Shown in pieces: positions 17,796 through 24,666 of a stretch of 64,000 nt of DNA. The stretch comes from Clostridiales bacterium (lineage in GTDB: Bacteria > Bacillota > Clostridia > Christensenellales > CAG-314), in assembly GCA_022508345.1 (NCBI GenBank), contig JAFLVK010000003.1:49181-113180 (forward strand). The letters are read 5' to 3'. The notes under the pieces were generated by a model. It ran no database searches. It was not told where the DNA came from and saw only the letters and a program-made list of their open reading frames with translations. Numbering within the stretch: position 1 is the stretch's first letter; each line of letters begins with the position of its first letter. The position numbers and the translations under genes are program-made.

Positions 17796-18944
17796 ATGAG
17801 TACAAGTGTTAGATCACATCAACATAGAGGAACTGTTCACGTTGGGGCATTTTTTGCAAAGTACGCAATGCCTATCATTGCCGTAACATTGGCTGTGGTT
17901 ACATGCATTTTTGTGCCATTTGACAGGGAATACCTGGGATATATCGACCTGTCCACGCTTGCAACCCTGTTTTGCACGCTTGCCGTAGTTTCCGCTTTCA
18001 AAAACATTCGCTTCTTCACCTGGCTTGCAAAGAAAATCGTGTTGAAGTTCGGCAATCTGCGCAACACCGTGTTCGCACTTGTTTTCGTAACCTACTTCGG
18101 GTCTATGATAATGGCAAACGACATGGCGCTAATCACCTTTTTGCCGCTGGGGTACATTGCATTGGACAGCTGCAACAGGCGGGACAAAATGCCCATCGTA
18201 TTCGTCATGCAAAACGTCGCTGCAAACCTAGGTGGAATGCTGACGCCCTTTGGCAACCCGCAAAACATATATCTGTTTGGCTATTACGCAATGTCCACGG
18301 GGGAGTTTTTGAAAATAATGGCGATACCGTGCGCCGTTGCACTGCTTTTGATTGTGGGCGTGTGCATGTTCGTCAAAAAGGACAAAATACAGCTTTACGC
18401 CGAGCAGGAAAAAACACCGTCTACTTGGCGCTCAATTGCTTACGCTGTGCTGTTTGTGCTGTCGGTGCTTATTGTGTTTGACGTGCTACCTTGGTACGCG
18501 GTATTTGCTGTGGTTGTCGTTGCAATGCTTGCGCTGGACTACAAGGCGCTTGGCAAAGTAGACTACGGCCTGTTGATTACCTTTACTGCGTTTTTCGTTT
18601 TTTCCGGCAATCTTGCGCGCATTGATGCCATAAACGAACTGTTATCTCACGTTGTGTCGTTATCCCCTTTGCTTGTGGGTGTGACAAGCTGTCAGTTCAT
18701 CAGCAACGTCCCCACCGCTGTGTTGCTATCCAAGTTTACTGCGGACTACAGTAACCTTATTGTTGCAGTAAACATCGGCGGACTGGGCACCCCCATTGCA
18801 TCACTTGCCAGCTTGATTACGTTGAACGAATTTCGAAAGCACAACCCTACAGCCATCAAAAGATACCTGGCGGTATTTTTCGCAATCAATTTCTCTTTCC
18901 TGATTGTGCTAATCGGCGTACAATTGCTTGTAGCACTGTTTTAA
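17796..18944 (+). CDS. Anion permease of the ArsB/CitM (SLC13-like) superfamily
   Basis: This membrane protein of about 382 residues has 10-11 hydrophobic segments. It contains repeated motifs of the ion transporter superfamily: NDMALITFLPLG around residues 105-116 and the later re-entrant segment SNVPTAVLLSKF around 313-324. It probably moves an anion or dicarboxylate across the cytoplasmic membrane; arsenite, citrate or sodium/proton exchange cannot be separated by eye. The start chosen is the ATG at 17796 because the promoter's -10 box ends at 17780; an in-frame start at 17742 lies upstream of the -35. The gene is divergent from copA but need not be related to copper. Confidence 0.8.
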   Translation: MSTSVRSHQHRGTVHVGAFFAKYAMPIIAVTLAVVTCIFVPFDREYLGYIDLSTLATLFCTLAVVSAFKNIRFFTWLAKKIVLKFGNLRNTVFALVFVTYFGSMIMANDMALITFLPLGYIALDSCNRRDKMPIVFVMQNVAANLGGMLTPFGNPQNIYLFGYYAMSTGEFLKIMAIPCAVALLLIVGVCMFVKKDKIQLYAEQEKTPSTWRSIAYAVLFVLSVLIVFDVLPWYAVFAVVVVAMLALDYKALGKVDYGLLITFTAFFVFSGNLARIDAINELLSHVVSLSPLLVGVTSCQFISNVPTAVLLSKFTADYSNLIVAVNIGGLGTPIASLASLITLNEFRKHNPTAIKRYLAVFFAINFSFLIVLIGVQLLVALF

Positions 18945-18951
18945 CAAATAA

Positions 18952-18983
18952 AAAAAAGCAAGCTGCTAAATCAACCTGCGTTT
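18952..18983 (-). terminator. Terminator after the tRNA-Leu(CAA) 3' fragment
   Basis: On the minus strand GCAGGTTG pairs with CAGCTTGC (8 bp, two wobbles) around ATTTAG and is followed by eight T. It ends the Leu(CAA) transcript region beyond the duplicated tRNA 3' end. Confidence 0.65.
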
Positions 18984-18985
18984 GT

Positions 18986-19006
18986 TGGTGCTGGTGGTGG
19001 AACTTG
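18986..19006 (-). pseudogene. tRNA-Leu(CAA) 3'-end fragment
   Basis: This 21-nt stretch repeats the tRNA's 3' end (from the T-loop CAAGT to CCA) with one mismatch, 174 bp downstream of the intact copy and in the same orientation. It cannot form a tRNA because nothing upstream matches the rest of the gene. Confidence 0.85.
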
Positions 19007-19014
19007 TCCCATAG

Positions 19015-19053
19015 GGTAAGCGAAGTGTAACGGAGCGCTACATTATTTCAGAC
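19015..19053 (-). repeat. tRNA-linked repeat segment, Leu(CAA) copy
   Basis: On the minus strand this reads AATAATGTAGCGCTCCGTTA then CACTTCGCTTACC. It aligns with 49409-49447 next to tRNA-Leu(CAG). In both loci it ends just before a duplicated tRNA 3' end. Confidence 0.7.
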
Positions 19054-19103
19054 TATCTCAATTATCAAAAACAGAAGGTGGCGAAGCAAAAAGGAGCATG
19101 AGA

Positions 19104-19129
19104 AAAGGATGTAGCAATCTACATCCTTT
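19104..19129 (-). terminator. Terminator of tRNA-Leu(CAA)
   Basis: AAAGGATGTAG / CTACATCCTTT is an 11-bp perfect stem with a 4-nt loop; on the minus strand a T-rich run follows. Confidence 0.85.
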
Positions 19130-19159
19130 CTTGTGCGACTCATAAGTGAGCCACCTATA

Positions 19160-19245
19160 TGGTGCTGGTGGTGGGACTTGAACCCACACGTTGTCACCAA
19201 CATCGGATTTTGAGTCCGACGCGTCTGCCATTCCACCACACCAGC
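19160..19245 (-). tRNA. tRNA-Leu(CAA)
   Basis: This 86-nt class II tRNA has an acceptor stem GCTGGTG/CACCAGC and discriminator A, with CCA encoded. The anticodon stem TCGGA/TCCGA carries the loop CTCAAAA (anticodon CAA, reading UUG), and a long variable arm and T-arm GTGGG/CCCAC are present. It is transcribed divergently from tRNA-Arg(CCG). Pieces of the same tRNA flank it on both sides: a 5' fragment about 98 bp upstream and a 3' fragment 174 bp downstream. Confidence 0.96.
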
Positions 19246-19327
19246 ACAATATTTGAAAACAATTTTTACCGAATGGCAGACCGTCTGCCTTCAGCCGAGC
19301 GAAGCGAACGCCACGACCGACGGGAGT

Positions 19328-19345
19328 ATTCCACCACACCAGCAC
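19328..19345 (-). pseudogene. tRNA-Leu(CAA) 5'-end fragment
   Basis: The 18 nt GTGCTGGTGTGGTGGAAT exactly repeat the start of the intact tRNA (including two bases before it). The fragment begins about 14 nt downstream of a good promoter, where a tRNA would be expected. It is then interrupted by ~38 nt and followed by GGCAGACG, the next piece of the tRNA, within a perfect GGCAGAC/GTCTGCC palindrome. Confidence 0.8.
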
Positions 19346-19358
19346 GAATTGCCTATTT

Positions 19359-19387
19359 AATATATCACAAAGAAGTGGAAATATCAA
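19359..19387 (-). promoter_or_regulatory. Promoter upstream of the tRNA-Leu(CAA) region
   Basis: On the minus strand TTGATA (19382-19387) and TATATT (19359-19364) are 17 bp apart. Transcription would enter the tRNA 5' fragment first and reach the intact tRNA about 110 nt later. Confidence 0.7.
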
Positions 19388-19419
19388 CAATTTTGTGGCA
19401 CTTTGACCAAAATTTTTTA

Positions 19420-19448
19420 TTGCGCCCTAACTTGATATATGATATAAT
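19420..19448 (+). promoter_or_regulatory. Promoter of tRNA-Arg(CCG)
   Basis: TTGCGC (19420-19425) and TATAAT (19443-19448) are 17 bp apart; transcription would start ~9 nt before the tRNA. Confidence 0.65.
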
Positions 19449-19463
19449 AACCACACTACTTCT

Positions 19464-19539
19464 CTACCCGTAGTCTAACTGGATAAAATTATGCCCTCCG
19501 ACGGCATCGTTTCGGGTTCGAATCCCGACGGGTAGACCA
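19464..19539 (+). tRNA. tRNA-Arg(CCG)
   Basis: This 76-nt tRNA has acceptor CTACCCG/CGGGTAG, discriminator A and encoded CCA. The anticodon stem ATGCC/GGCAT holds the loop CTCCGAC (anticodon CCG, reading CGG), and the T-arm is TCGGG TTCGAAT CCCGA. The D-stem is weak: pairing GTCT with AAAT leaves a C-A mismatch at 12-23 and a G-T wobble. It is otherwise intact and has its own promoter and trailer, so it is probably functional. Confidence 0.9.
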
Positions 19540-19565
19540 CTACAGACTGCGCTTAATTGTCGCAA

Positions 19566-19594
19566 AAAAGAGGACACAATAAGTGCCCTCTTTT
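19566..19594. terminator. Bidirectional terminator between tRNA-Arg and deoC
   Basis: AAGAGGACAC pairs with GTGCCCTCTT (one mismatch) around AATAA. T-runs flank it on both strands, so it can serve tRNA-Arg on the plus strand and deoC on the minus strand. Confidence 0.8.
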
Positions 19595-19618
19595 CTATTG
19601 CTTTTTACACAAATTTAA

Positions 19619-20269
19619 TTAGTCATTTACAATGGATACACCGCAGCTTGCGCCAATGCGGTCTGCGCCGTTCTTGACCATTGCAAGGGCTTCTTCGTAG
19701 TTGTGGATACCACCGCTAGCTTTAACCTTGAGTCCGTGAGGATGAACGATATCCGCCATGAGGCTCACTGCTTCCACCGTTGCTCCGCCAGCGCCAAAGC
19801 CTGTGCTGGTCTTGACGTATTCAGCACCGGCAGCAACACATGCATTGCAAGCGGCAATCAGTTGCTTTTGCGACAGATTGCATGTTTCAAGAATAACCTT
19901 CAACAGTATGTTTCCGCAAGCCTTTTTAACTGCTGCCACTTCCTTTTCAATCTTCTTCCAAGCGTTAGCCTTTGCCAACGATTGATTGATAACCATATCA
20001 ATTTCCGTTGCACCGTTCTTGATAGCATCCTTGGTTTCAAATACCTTTACCTTGGTGGTATTTTCGCCTAAGGGGAACCCGATAACCGTGCAAACCTTAA
20101 CCTCGCTACCTTCCAGCTCCTTGGCTGCTGTCTTTACATGGCAAGGATTTACGCAAACGGATGCAAAGCCAAATTGCTTTGCTTCTGCACACAGCGTAGC
20201 AATCTGTACTGTCGTTGCCGGTTTCAACAGGGTGTGGTCTATCATTTTAGCAATTTCTTGTTTTGTCAT
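19619..20269 (-). CDS. deoC: Deoxyribose-phosphate aldolase
   Basis: This 216-residue TIM-barrel enzyme splits 2-deoxyribose-5-phosphate into glyceraldehyde-3-phosphate and acetaldehyde in deoxynucleoside catabolism. Diagnostic motifs are MIDHTLLKP at the start (residues 9-17), EIDMVIN around 92-98, LLKVILETC around 123-131, and KASGGI around 184-189, whose Lys forms the Schiff base. Length is normal. A strong ribosome site (GGAGGG) precedes the ATG. There are no other deo genes beside it; the gene is monocistronic with a terminator shared with tRNA-Arg. Confidence 0.96.
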   Translation of the reverse strand: MTKQEIAKMIDHTLLKPATTVQIATLCAEAKQFGFASVCVNPCHVKTAAKELEGSEVKVCTVIGFPLGENTTKVKVFETKDAIKNGATEIDMVINQSLAKANAWKKIEKEVAAVKKACGNILLKVILETCNLSQKQLIAACNACVAAGAEYVKTSTGFGAGGATVEAVSLMADIVHPHGLKVKASGGIHNYEEALAMVKNGADRIGASCGVSIVND

Positions 20270-20400
20270 AATTTTTCCCTCCGAAATGATATGTAAGGCT
20301 ATCTAACGATAAATAACGGATATATTGTACCATAAATAATATAGGAATTCAAGATATTACTAAAAATAAATTGATGTTAAAATGACAACCGAGTTGTATT

Positions 20401-20571
20401 TCACTTTTTATTCTTTTTCCCGAGTTTAATGACAAGTACGTCCTCTTCAATCTCGAACTCGCGTTTACGCGGCGATCGGCGTATCGCTTTAACACTTACT
20501 ACCGCTATATACACCAAGCATGCAACAATACCTACTCCGCAAACAATAACAACAGGCAAAATCTTTTCCAT
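20401..20571 (-). CDS. Small single-pass membrane protein, unrecognised
   Basis: A 56-codon frame begins at an ATG at 20571 with a GAGGTG ribosome site. Residues ~5-27 (LPVVIVCGVGIVACLVYIAV) form one membrane helix. A basic stretch (RRSPRKR) and a charged C-terminus ending LGKKNKK follow. The positive charges after the helix predict an N-out, C-in orientation. It lies alone between deoC and the divergent secreted-protein gene. No family was recognised; the well-formed ribosome site and membrane segment support its being real. Confidence 0.65.
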   Translation of the reverse strand: MEKILPVVIVCGVGIVACLVYIAVVSVKAIRRSPRKREFEIEEDVLVIKLGKKNKK

Positions 20572-20685
20572 ATGCACCTCTTAGCCCATTGTACAGTTTT
20601 CAGATTGCGAAAAAAGACAGTTTTGTAAGTTAATTTGAATAATATATCAACGATTGCCTATACTAACTCAAAAAGGAGGGTAATT

Positions 20686-21114
20686 ATGAAAAAATTACTG
20701 CTTGCACTGCTTGTTATCGCGGCTGTAGCACTGTCAATTAGTCAGGTAGCTTTTGCCGAAACAGAATGTGAACAAAAAATTTGCGAACTAGCAAAAACTA
20801 ACGAAAAAGTAAAGGACGCTAAATGCGTTGTATATGAACGCAACTGCGTTGTTGCAATAAAAACGGAACAATTTACACAAAAAAGCGACTACGAAACATA
20901 CGTAAAGGACCTAATTGAAAAGGTGAAAGCCGAATGCGACGTGGAGCATGTTTTCGTAACACGCAACCCAAAGGTCATGAAGCAAATAGAAGAACTGAGC
21001 AAGCTCAGCGAACAACAACGTGACGATGCAATACGAAAGTTGATTGAAGATGTTATTCGTCACAGACCGCATGTAAAACCAATGCTACCCAAAATGACGA
21101 GCTTAACCTGGTAA
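20686..21114 (+). CDS. Secreted YhcN/YlaJ-like protein
   Basis: This 142-residue protein has a Sec signal peptide (MKKLLLALLVIAAVALSISQ, cleavage likely after VAFA at ~24) and no lipobox Cys. The mature part follows the YhcN/YlaJ pattern: a segment on self-interaction (KVKDAKCVVYERNCVVAIK), then VEHVFVTRNPKVMKQIEEL. Bacillus relatives are sporulation or spore lipoproteins; here the lipid anchor is missing, so it may be free or retained otherwise. The ATG at 20686 was chosen for its AAGGAGG site and because it starts the signal peptide. A role in spores is inferred from family only. Confidence 0.7.
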   Translation: MKKLLLALLVIAAVALSISQVAFAETECEQKICELAKTNEKVKDAKCVVYERNCVVAIKTEQFTQKSDYETYVKDLIEKVKAECDVEHVFVTRNPKVMKQIEELSKLSEQQRDDAIRKLIEDVIRHRPHVKPMLPKMTSLTW

Positions 21115-21128
21115 AACCATATCCAACA

Positions 21129-21158
21129 AAAAGGGCGCACCCGCGAAGGTACGCCCTT
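21129..21158. terminator. Terminator between converging genes
   Basis: AAGGGCG-C-ACC pairs with GGT-A-CGCCCTT. On the minus strand it is followed by TTTTTG, so it mainly serves the peptidase gene; the plus-strand T-run is poor. Confidence 0.75.
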
Positions 21159-21165
21159 ATTTATG

Positions 21166-22842
21166 TTATAAATTCAAAATAGATTCACAAGATGCCACCA
21201 CTAGCTTGAAGCTTTCCTCTTCAAAGGGAGACAACAGTCCGCAGGCTTCGAGCAGTTCGGTAAATGTTTTGGTTCCACCGTAATCAAGGAACTTGATGTA
21301 CTTGGCAAATGTTGCCTTGTAGTCTTGCTGCGACAGTGCCAAGAATTGCAAAGCCGTGAATTGCGCCAAACAGTAGTCGATGTAGTAGAAAGGACTTTCG
21401 TAAATGTGCGCCTGACGTTGCCAACGGCGACCGTCCTGTACAGCGGGTATTCCCTCCGTTGTCATGTGCGGCAGGAACTCATGTTCAATCTTGTTGTAGA
21501 AAGCGTTGCGCTCAGCGGGAGTCATGTCGGGATTGTCGTAGCAGGTTTGTTGGAAGTAGTCCACAATCGTGCCGTAAGGAATGAATGTTACCGCACCGCC
21601 GATGTGTGTGAACTTGTACTCGGGTGTTTTGTCACCAAAGAACAGGTCTATCCAGGGGTATGCCAAAAATTCCATCGACATTGAGTGCACCTCTGCCGTT
21701 TCCATTGAGATACTGGAGAGGAAGTCGCTTTCGATAAAGAATGATTTGTAAAACTCCAACGCATGACCGAATTCGTGAGTGAGCACGTCGATGTCGCCGG
21801 CGGAGCCGTTCCAGTTGGACAAAATGAAGGGGAGCTTCAAGGCAGGCAGACCCTCGCAGTAACCGCCGCCCCACTTGCCTTCGCGCGACATTACGTCGAA
21901 GCACTCACTTTCCACCATGGTGTCAAACAGCTTGCCCGTTTCTTCCGACATTTGGTTGTACATCTTGGAAGCGTTTACAAACAGCTCCTCGGGGGTGCCG
22001 ATGGGCTTGGGTTCGGACTTTGTAAATACGCTGTTGTCGTACAGATACTGTTTTTTAATGCCCAGCTCTTTGCCGACTTTAGCGCGTATTTTGCTTGCCA
22101 GGGGCACAAGGTACTTCAAGACGTTTGCGCGGAACTTGGCAATATCCTCCTTGGTGTAACAATTGCGTTGCATTTGAAGATACCCCAGCGGTGAGAAGTT
22201 GTCGTAGCCCAGCTTTCTTCCCATTGCTGTGCGCACCTTGACCAGCTTGTCGTACAGCTCGTCCAGTTGTTGCTTGTTGTCCTCGAGTGCCTGTCCCCAA
22301 GCCATGTAGGCGCGTTTGCGCAAATCGCGGTCGTCAGCTGTGAAGTACTTGCCGATACCGCTCATGGGGAGCTTTTCGCCGTTGAAATCAATGACAATTC
22401 CGCTCATAAGCTTGGTGTAGGCCGTTGTGAGCTTGTTTTGCTCTACCTTGTCGGCAACAATGCGCGGATCGTTTGCATCCACTGCCATTTGCAGGTTGGT
22501 AAACATTACCTTGGGGAAACGCTGCTCCAATTGCTTGCGGAATGGCGTTGTCAAGTAGCACTTGGCTATTTCGGCATTTGCAACGCTTATCTCCGGGCTG
22601 ATTTCGTCAAGGAAATCTTGCTCCTCGGCGTAAAACTCGTTCCGTGTGTCCTGTGTGAAGCGGATAAATGCAATGCGGATATTTGTGCCCAGCTCCTCGT
22701 CGTACGCCTTGTACTCGTCGTGTACGGCGTAGAATTCTTCAATACTTTGTGCCTGTTCGAAACGGCGTTTGAACTCGGCTAGCTTGTGTAGTACTTCGTC
22801 CTTGTTGGGACGGGTGTATTTTATCTCGGATATTTTCACCAT
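21166..22842 (-). CDS. M3-family oligoendopeptidase (PepF-like)
   Basis: This 558-residue cytoplasmic zinc metallopeptidase has the motif HEFGHALE (around residue 355), where the two His bind zinc and the Glu is catalytic, with a downstream METAEVHSMSMEFL segment supplying the third ligand. It should cut short peptides of roughly 5-20 residues. Length and the all-helical clam-shell architecture match M3 family members from Clostridia. It is followed on the same strand by no close gene; upstream, 12 bp away, is the alpha/beta hydrolase gene. Ribosome site AAAGGAGAA supports the start. Confidence 0.93.
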   Translation of the reverse strand: MVKISEIKYTRPNKDEVLHKLAEFKRRFEQAQSIEEFYAVHDEYKAYDEELGTNIRIAFIRFTQDTRNEFYAEEQDFLDEISPEISVANAEIAKCYLTTPFRKQLEQRFPKVMFTNLQMAVDANDPRIVADKVEQNKLTTAYTKLMSGIVIDFNGEKLPMSGIGKYFTADDRDLRKRAYMAWGQALEDNKQQLDELYDKLVKVRTAMGRKLGYDNFSPLGYLQMQRNCYTKEDIAKFRANVLKYLVPLASKIRAKVGKELGIKKQYLYDNSVFTKSEPKPIGTPEELFVNASKMYNQMSEETGKLFDTMVESECFDVMSREGKWGGGYCEGLPALKLPFILSNWNGSAGDIDVLTHEFGHALEFYKSFFIESDFLSSISMETAEVHSMSMEFLAYPWIDLFFGDKTPEYKFTHIGGAVTFIPYGTIVDYFQQTCYDNPDMTPAERNAFYNKIEHEFLPHMTTEGIPAVQDGRRWQRQAHIYESPFYYIDYCLAQFTALQFLALSQQDYKATFAKYIKFLDYGGTKTFTELLEACGLLSPFEEESFKLVVASCESILNL

Positions 22843-22854
22843 GGTTATTCTCCT

Positions 22855-23832
22855 TTATGCAACTTTCTCGGTTGTAGCCAAGCTCTTTTCCACCTTGTCG
22901 ATAAATTCGGATACAACAGTTATGTACTTGTCCTTGTCGGTGCAGTGGCTGCATGCATGCTCTGCTCCATCAAACAAATGCAATTCCGACAGTTCGTTTG
23001 AACTAACCTTGTGCATATCCTCGCTGTGATGCGGAGCAATGAATGAATCTGCCGAGCCGTGAATAAAGCACACAGGAGTGTTGCTTGCTTTTACACCGTC
23101 TATCGGGTTGACCTTTTTGAAATCGTAGCCAAACTTGCGCTTTGCCAATAGGTTAGCAATGTCAACAATGGGGAAAGAGGGCAGGTGCGTTAAATGCGTG
23201 CACAGCTCGCGGTAATAGCTCATCGTATTGGAGAAAGGACAGTCGGCAACAACAAAATCGATGTCGTTGCGCAAACCAAGCTCCAACAGCACCGTTGCCG
23301 CGCCCATGCTTTCGCCGTGCAATGCCACCAAAGCCTCTTCGCCAAACAGCTTGCGGGTGTAGTCAAGTACAGTGTTGAGGTCGTAGCGTTCCTTGTCGCC
23401 CACCGTTGTGTGGTTGCCGTCAGACAAACCGAAGTAACCGTGATCGTAAATTACCAGGTTGTACCCCTTTGCGAAAAAGATGTTGCCGTACTTTAACGAA
23501 TTGAGCCTGTTCCAGGTGTGACCGTGACAGATTACCGCAACCTTGGGACGGGATCCCTGTGGCGTAGCGTCATTGTAGATTACCTCACCGCGAATTTTGC
23601 CACGAACGCCGTCCAACTCGAAGCTTTCCTTCTTCCACACTTTGTCGTAATCGGTGAAATCCCAATTCTCGTACTTTTGTTGCCAATCACGCGCATCGTC
23701 GAATGTGTGAGCAACAGGGGTTGTAGCCGCCTTGAGCAACGCCTTAGCAATTACAAAAGCGAAAAGGAGGCACAGTCCACACAGCACTAACAAGCCACCC
23801 AGTACTATCAACAAAATAAAGTACCATTCCAT
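22855..23832 (-). CDS. Membrane-anchored alpha/beta hydrolase
   Basis: This 325-residue protein has an N-terminal membrane helix (WYFILLIVLGGLLVLCGLCLLFAF, residues 3-26) followed by an alpha/beta-hydrolase fold. The nucleophile elbow is HGESMGAA (Ser around residue 172), the acidic residue is probably in CFIHGSADSFIAP, and the catalytic His in GAEHACS near 295. The family cleaves esters, peptides or lipids; the substrate cannot be told. It sits between an SDR gene (5 bp away) and a peptidase gene (12 bp away), so the three are probably one operon. Ribosome site AAGGAGAAA. Confidence 0.88.
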   Translation of the reverse strand: MEWYFILLIVLGGLLVLCGLCLLFAFVIAKALLKAATTPVAHTFDDARDWQQKYENWDFTDYDKVWKKESFELDGVRGKIRGEVIYNDATPQGSRPKVAVICHGHTWNRLNSLKYGNIFFAKGYNLVIYDHGYFGLSDGNHTTVGDKERYDLNTVLDYTRKLFGEEALVALHGESMGAATVLLELGLRNDIDFVVADCPFSNTMSYYRELCTHLTHLPSFPIVDIANLLAKRKFGYDFKKVNPIDGVKASNTPVCFIHGSADSFIAPHHSEDMHKVSSNELSELHLFDGAEHACSHCTDKDKYITVVSEFIDKVEKSLATTEKVA

Positions 23833-23836
23833 AGTT

Positions 23837-24541
23837 TTATTTCTCCTTAAAAATTATTCCTGTATTACCGCTTTGTGAAAGCGAATAAATATCACTTGCT
23901 ACCTCGCTTGGCGAATACGCCTTGACGTTGTGCTCTGCGCAAAATTCGTCAATATCTTGCTTTGTTAGATGCTTGCACATATCCGTAAGCACTATCGGCG
24001 GACACACGCAGTTTACCGTTATATTTAGCGGTTGCAATTCCTCCGCTAAACTCTTTGTAAGTCCTACGATAGCGAACTTGCTCATGCTGTACACACTTTC
24101 GCAACTTGCACCCTCTACGCCCCAAATTGACGAGACGTTGACAATAGCTCCACGCTCACTGTTTTTCAGCAAGGGCATTGCCTGTTGACAGCAGAAAAAT
24201 GTTGCCTTGGCGTTTGTGTTGATGACGTGTGTAAACTCCGATTCGGTAACGTCCTGAAGCTGCTTGGTGAGTGCAACCCCGGCATTGTTTACAAGCACAT
24301 CGAGCTTCTTGAAATACCTGCCTACCCATGCAAACATTTCGCTCACTTGTTTTACGTCGGATACATCCGCACAATACAGGTGAACATCACAACCGCCTTG
24401 TACAAGCTCACGCTGTAGCTGCTCCGCTTGCACGCGACTGTTGCGGTAATTGAGTATAACAGTATATTGTTCTTTGGCAAATTTTTTGACGGTTTCCGCG
24501 CCTATTCCGCGCGCTCCGCCGGTTATCAATGCTATTTTCAT
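23837..24541 (-). CDS. Short-chain dehydrogenase/reductase (FabG-like)
   Basis: This 234-residue Rossmann enzyme has the cofactor motif TGGARGIGAE (residues 7-16), the structural NNAG around 86-89, a catalytic Ser in NVSSIWG and the YxxxK pair in YSMSKFA around 150-156. The family reduces or oxidises alcohols and ketones with NAD(P)H. It resembles 3-oxoacyl-ACP reductases, but no other fatty-acid gene is near and its substrate is unknown. The ribosome site is weak. A 7-7-7 palindrome that recurs twice elsewhere in the window lies 68-88 bp upstream. Confidence 0.9.
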   Translation of the reverse strand: MKIALITGGARGIGAETVKKFAKEQYTVILNYRNSRVQAEQLQRELVQGGCDVHLYCADVSDVKQVSEMFAWVGRYFKKLDVLVNNAGVALTKQLQDVTESEFTHVINTNAKATFFCCQQAMPLLKNSERGAIVNVSSIWGVEGASCESVYSMSKFAIVGLTKSLAEELQPLNITVNCVCPPIVLTDMCKHLTKQDIDEFCAEHNVKAYSPSEVASDIYSLSQSGNTGIIFKEK

Positions 24542-24608
24542 TATACCTATGATTTCTGTTTTTTCAATATATTTGTGGAATTTTGGGGTTATTTTAGGCT
24601 AAAAACGT

Positions 24609-24629
24609 ATATTATGTCTGTAATAGTAT
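24609..24629. promoter_or_regulatory. 7-7-7 palindromic motif, copy 2
   Basis: ATATTAT - GTCTGTA - ATAGTAT, in the region upstream of the SDR gene. It matches the sites at 8632-8652 and 36319-36339. Confidence 0.45.
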
Positions 24630-24666
24630 TACATATTTACCGTATTGTTTGAATAATAAGGCATTT

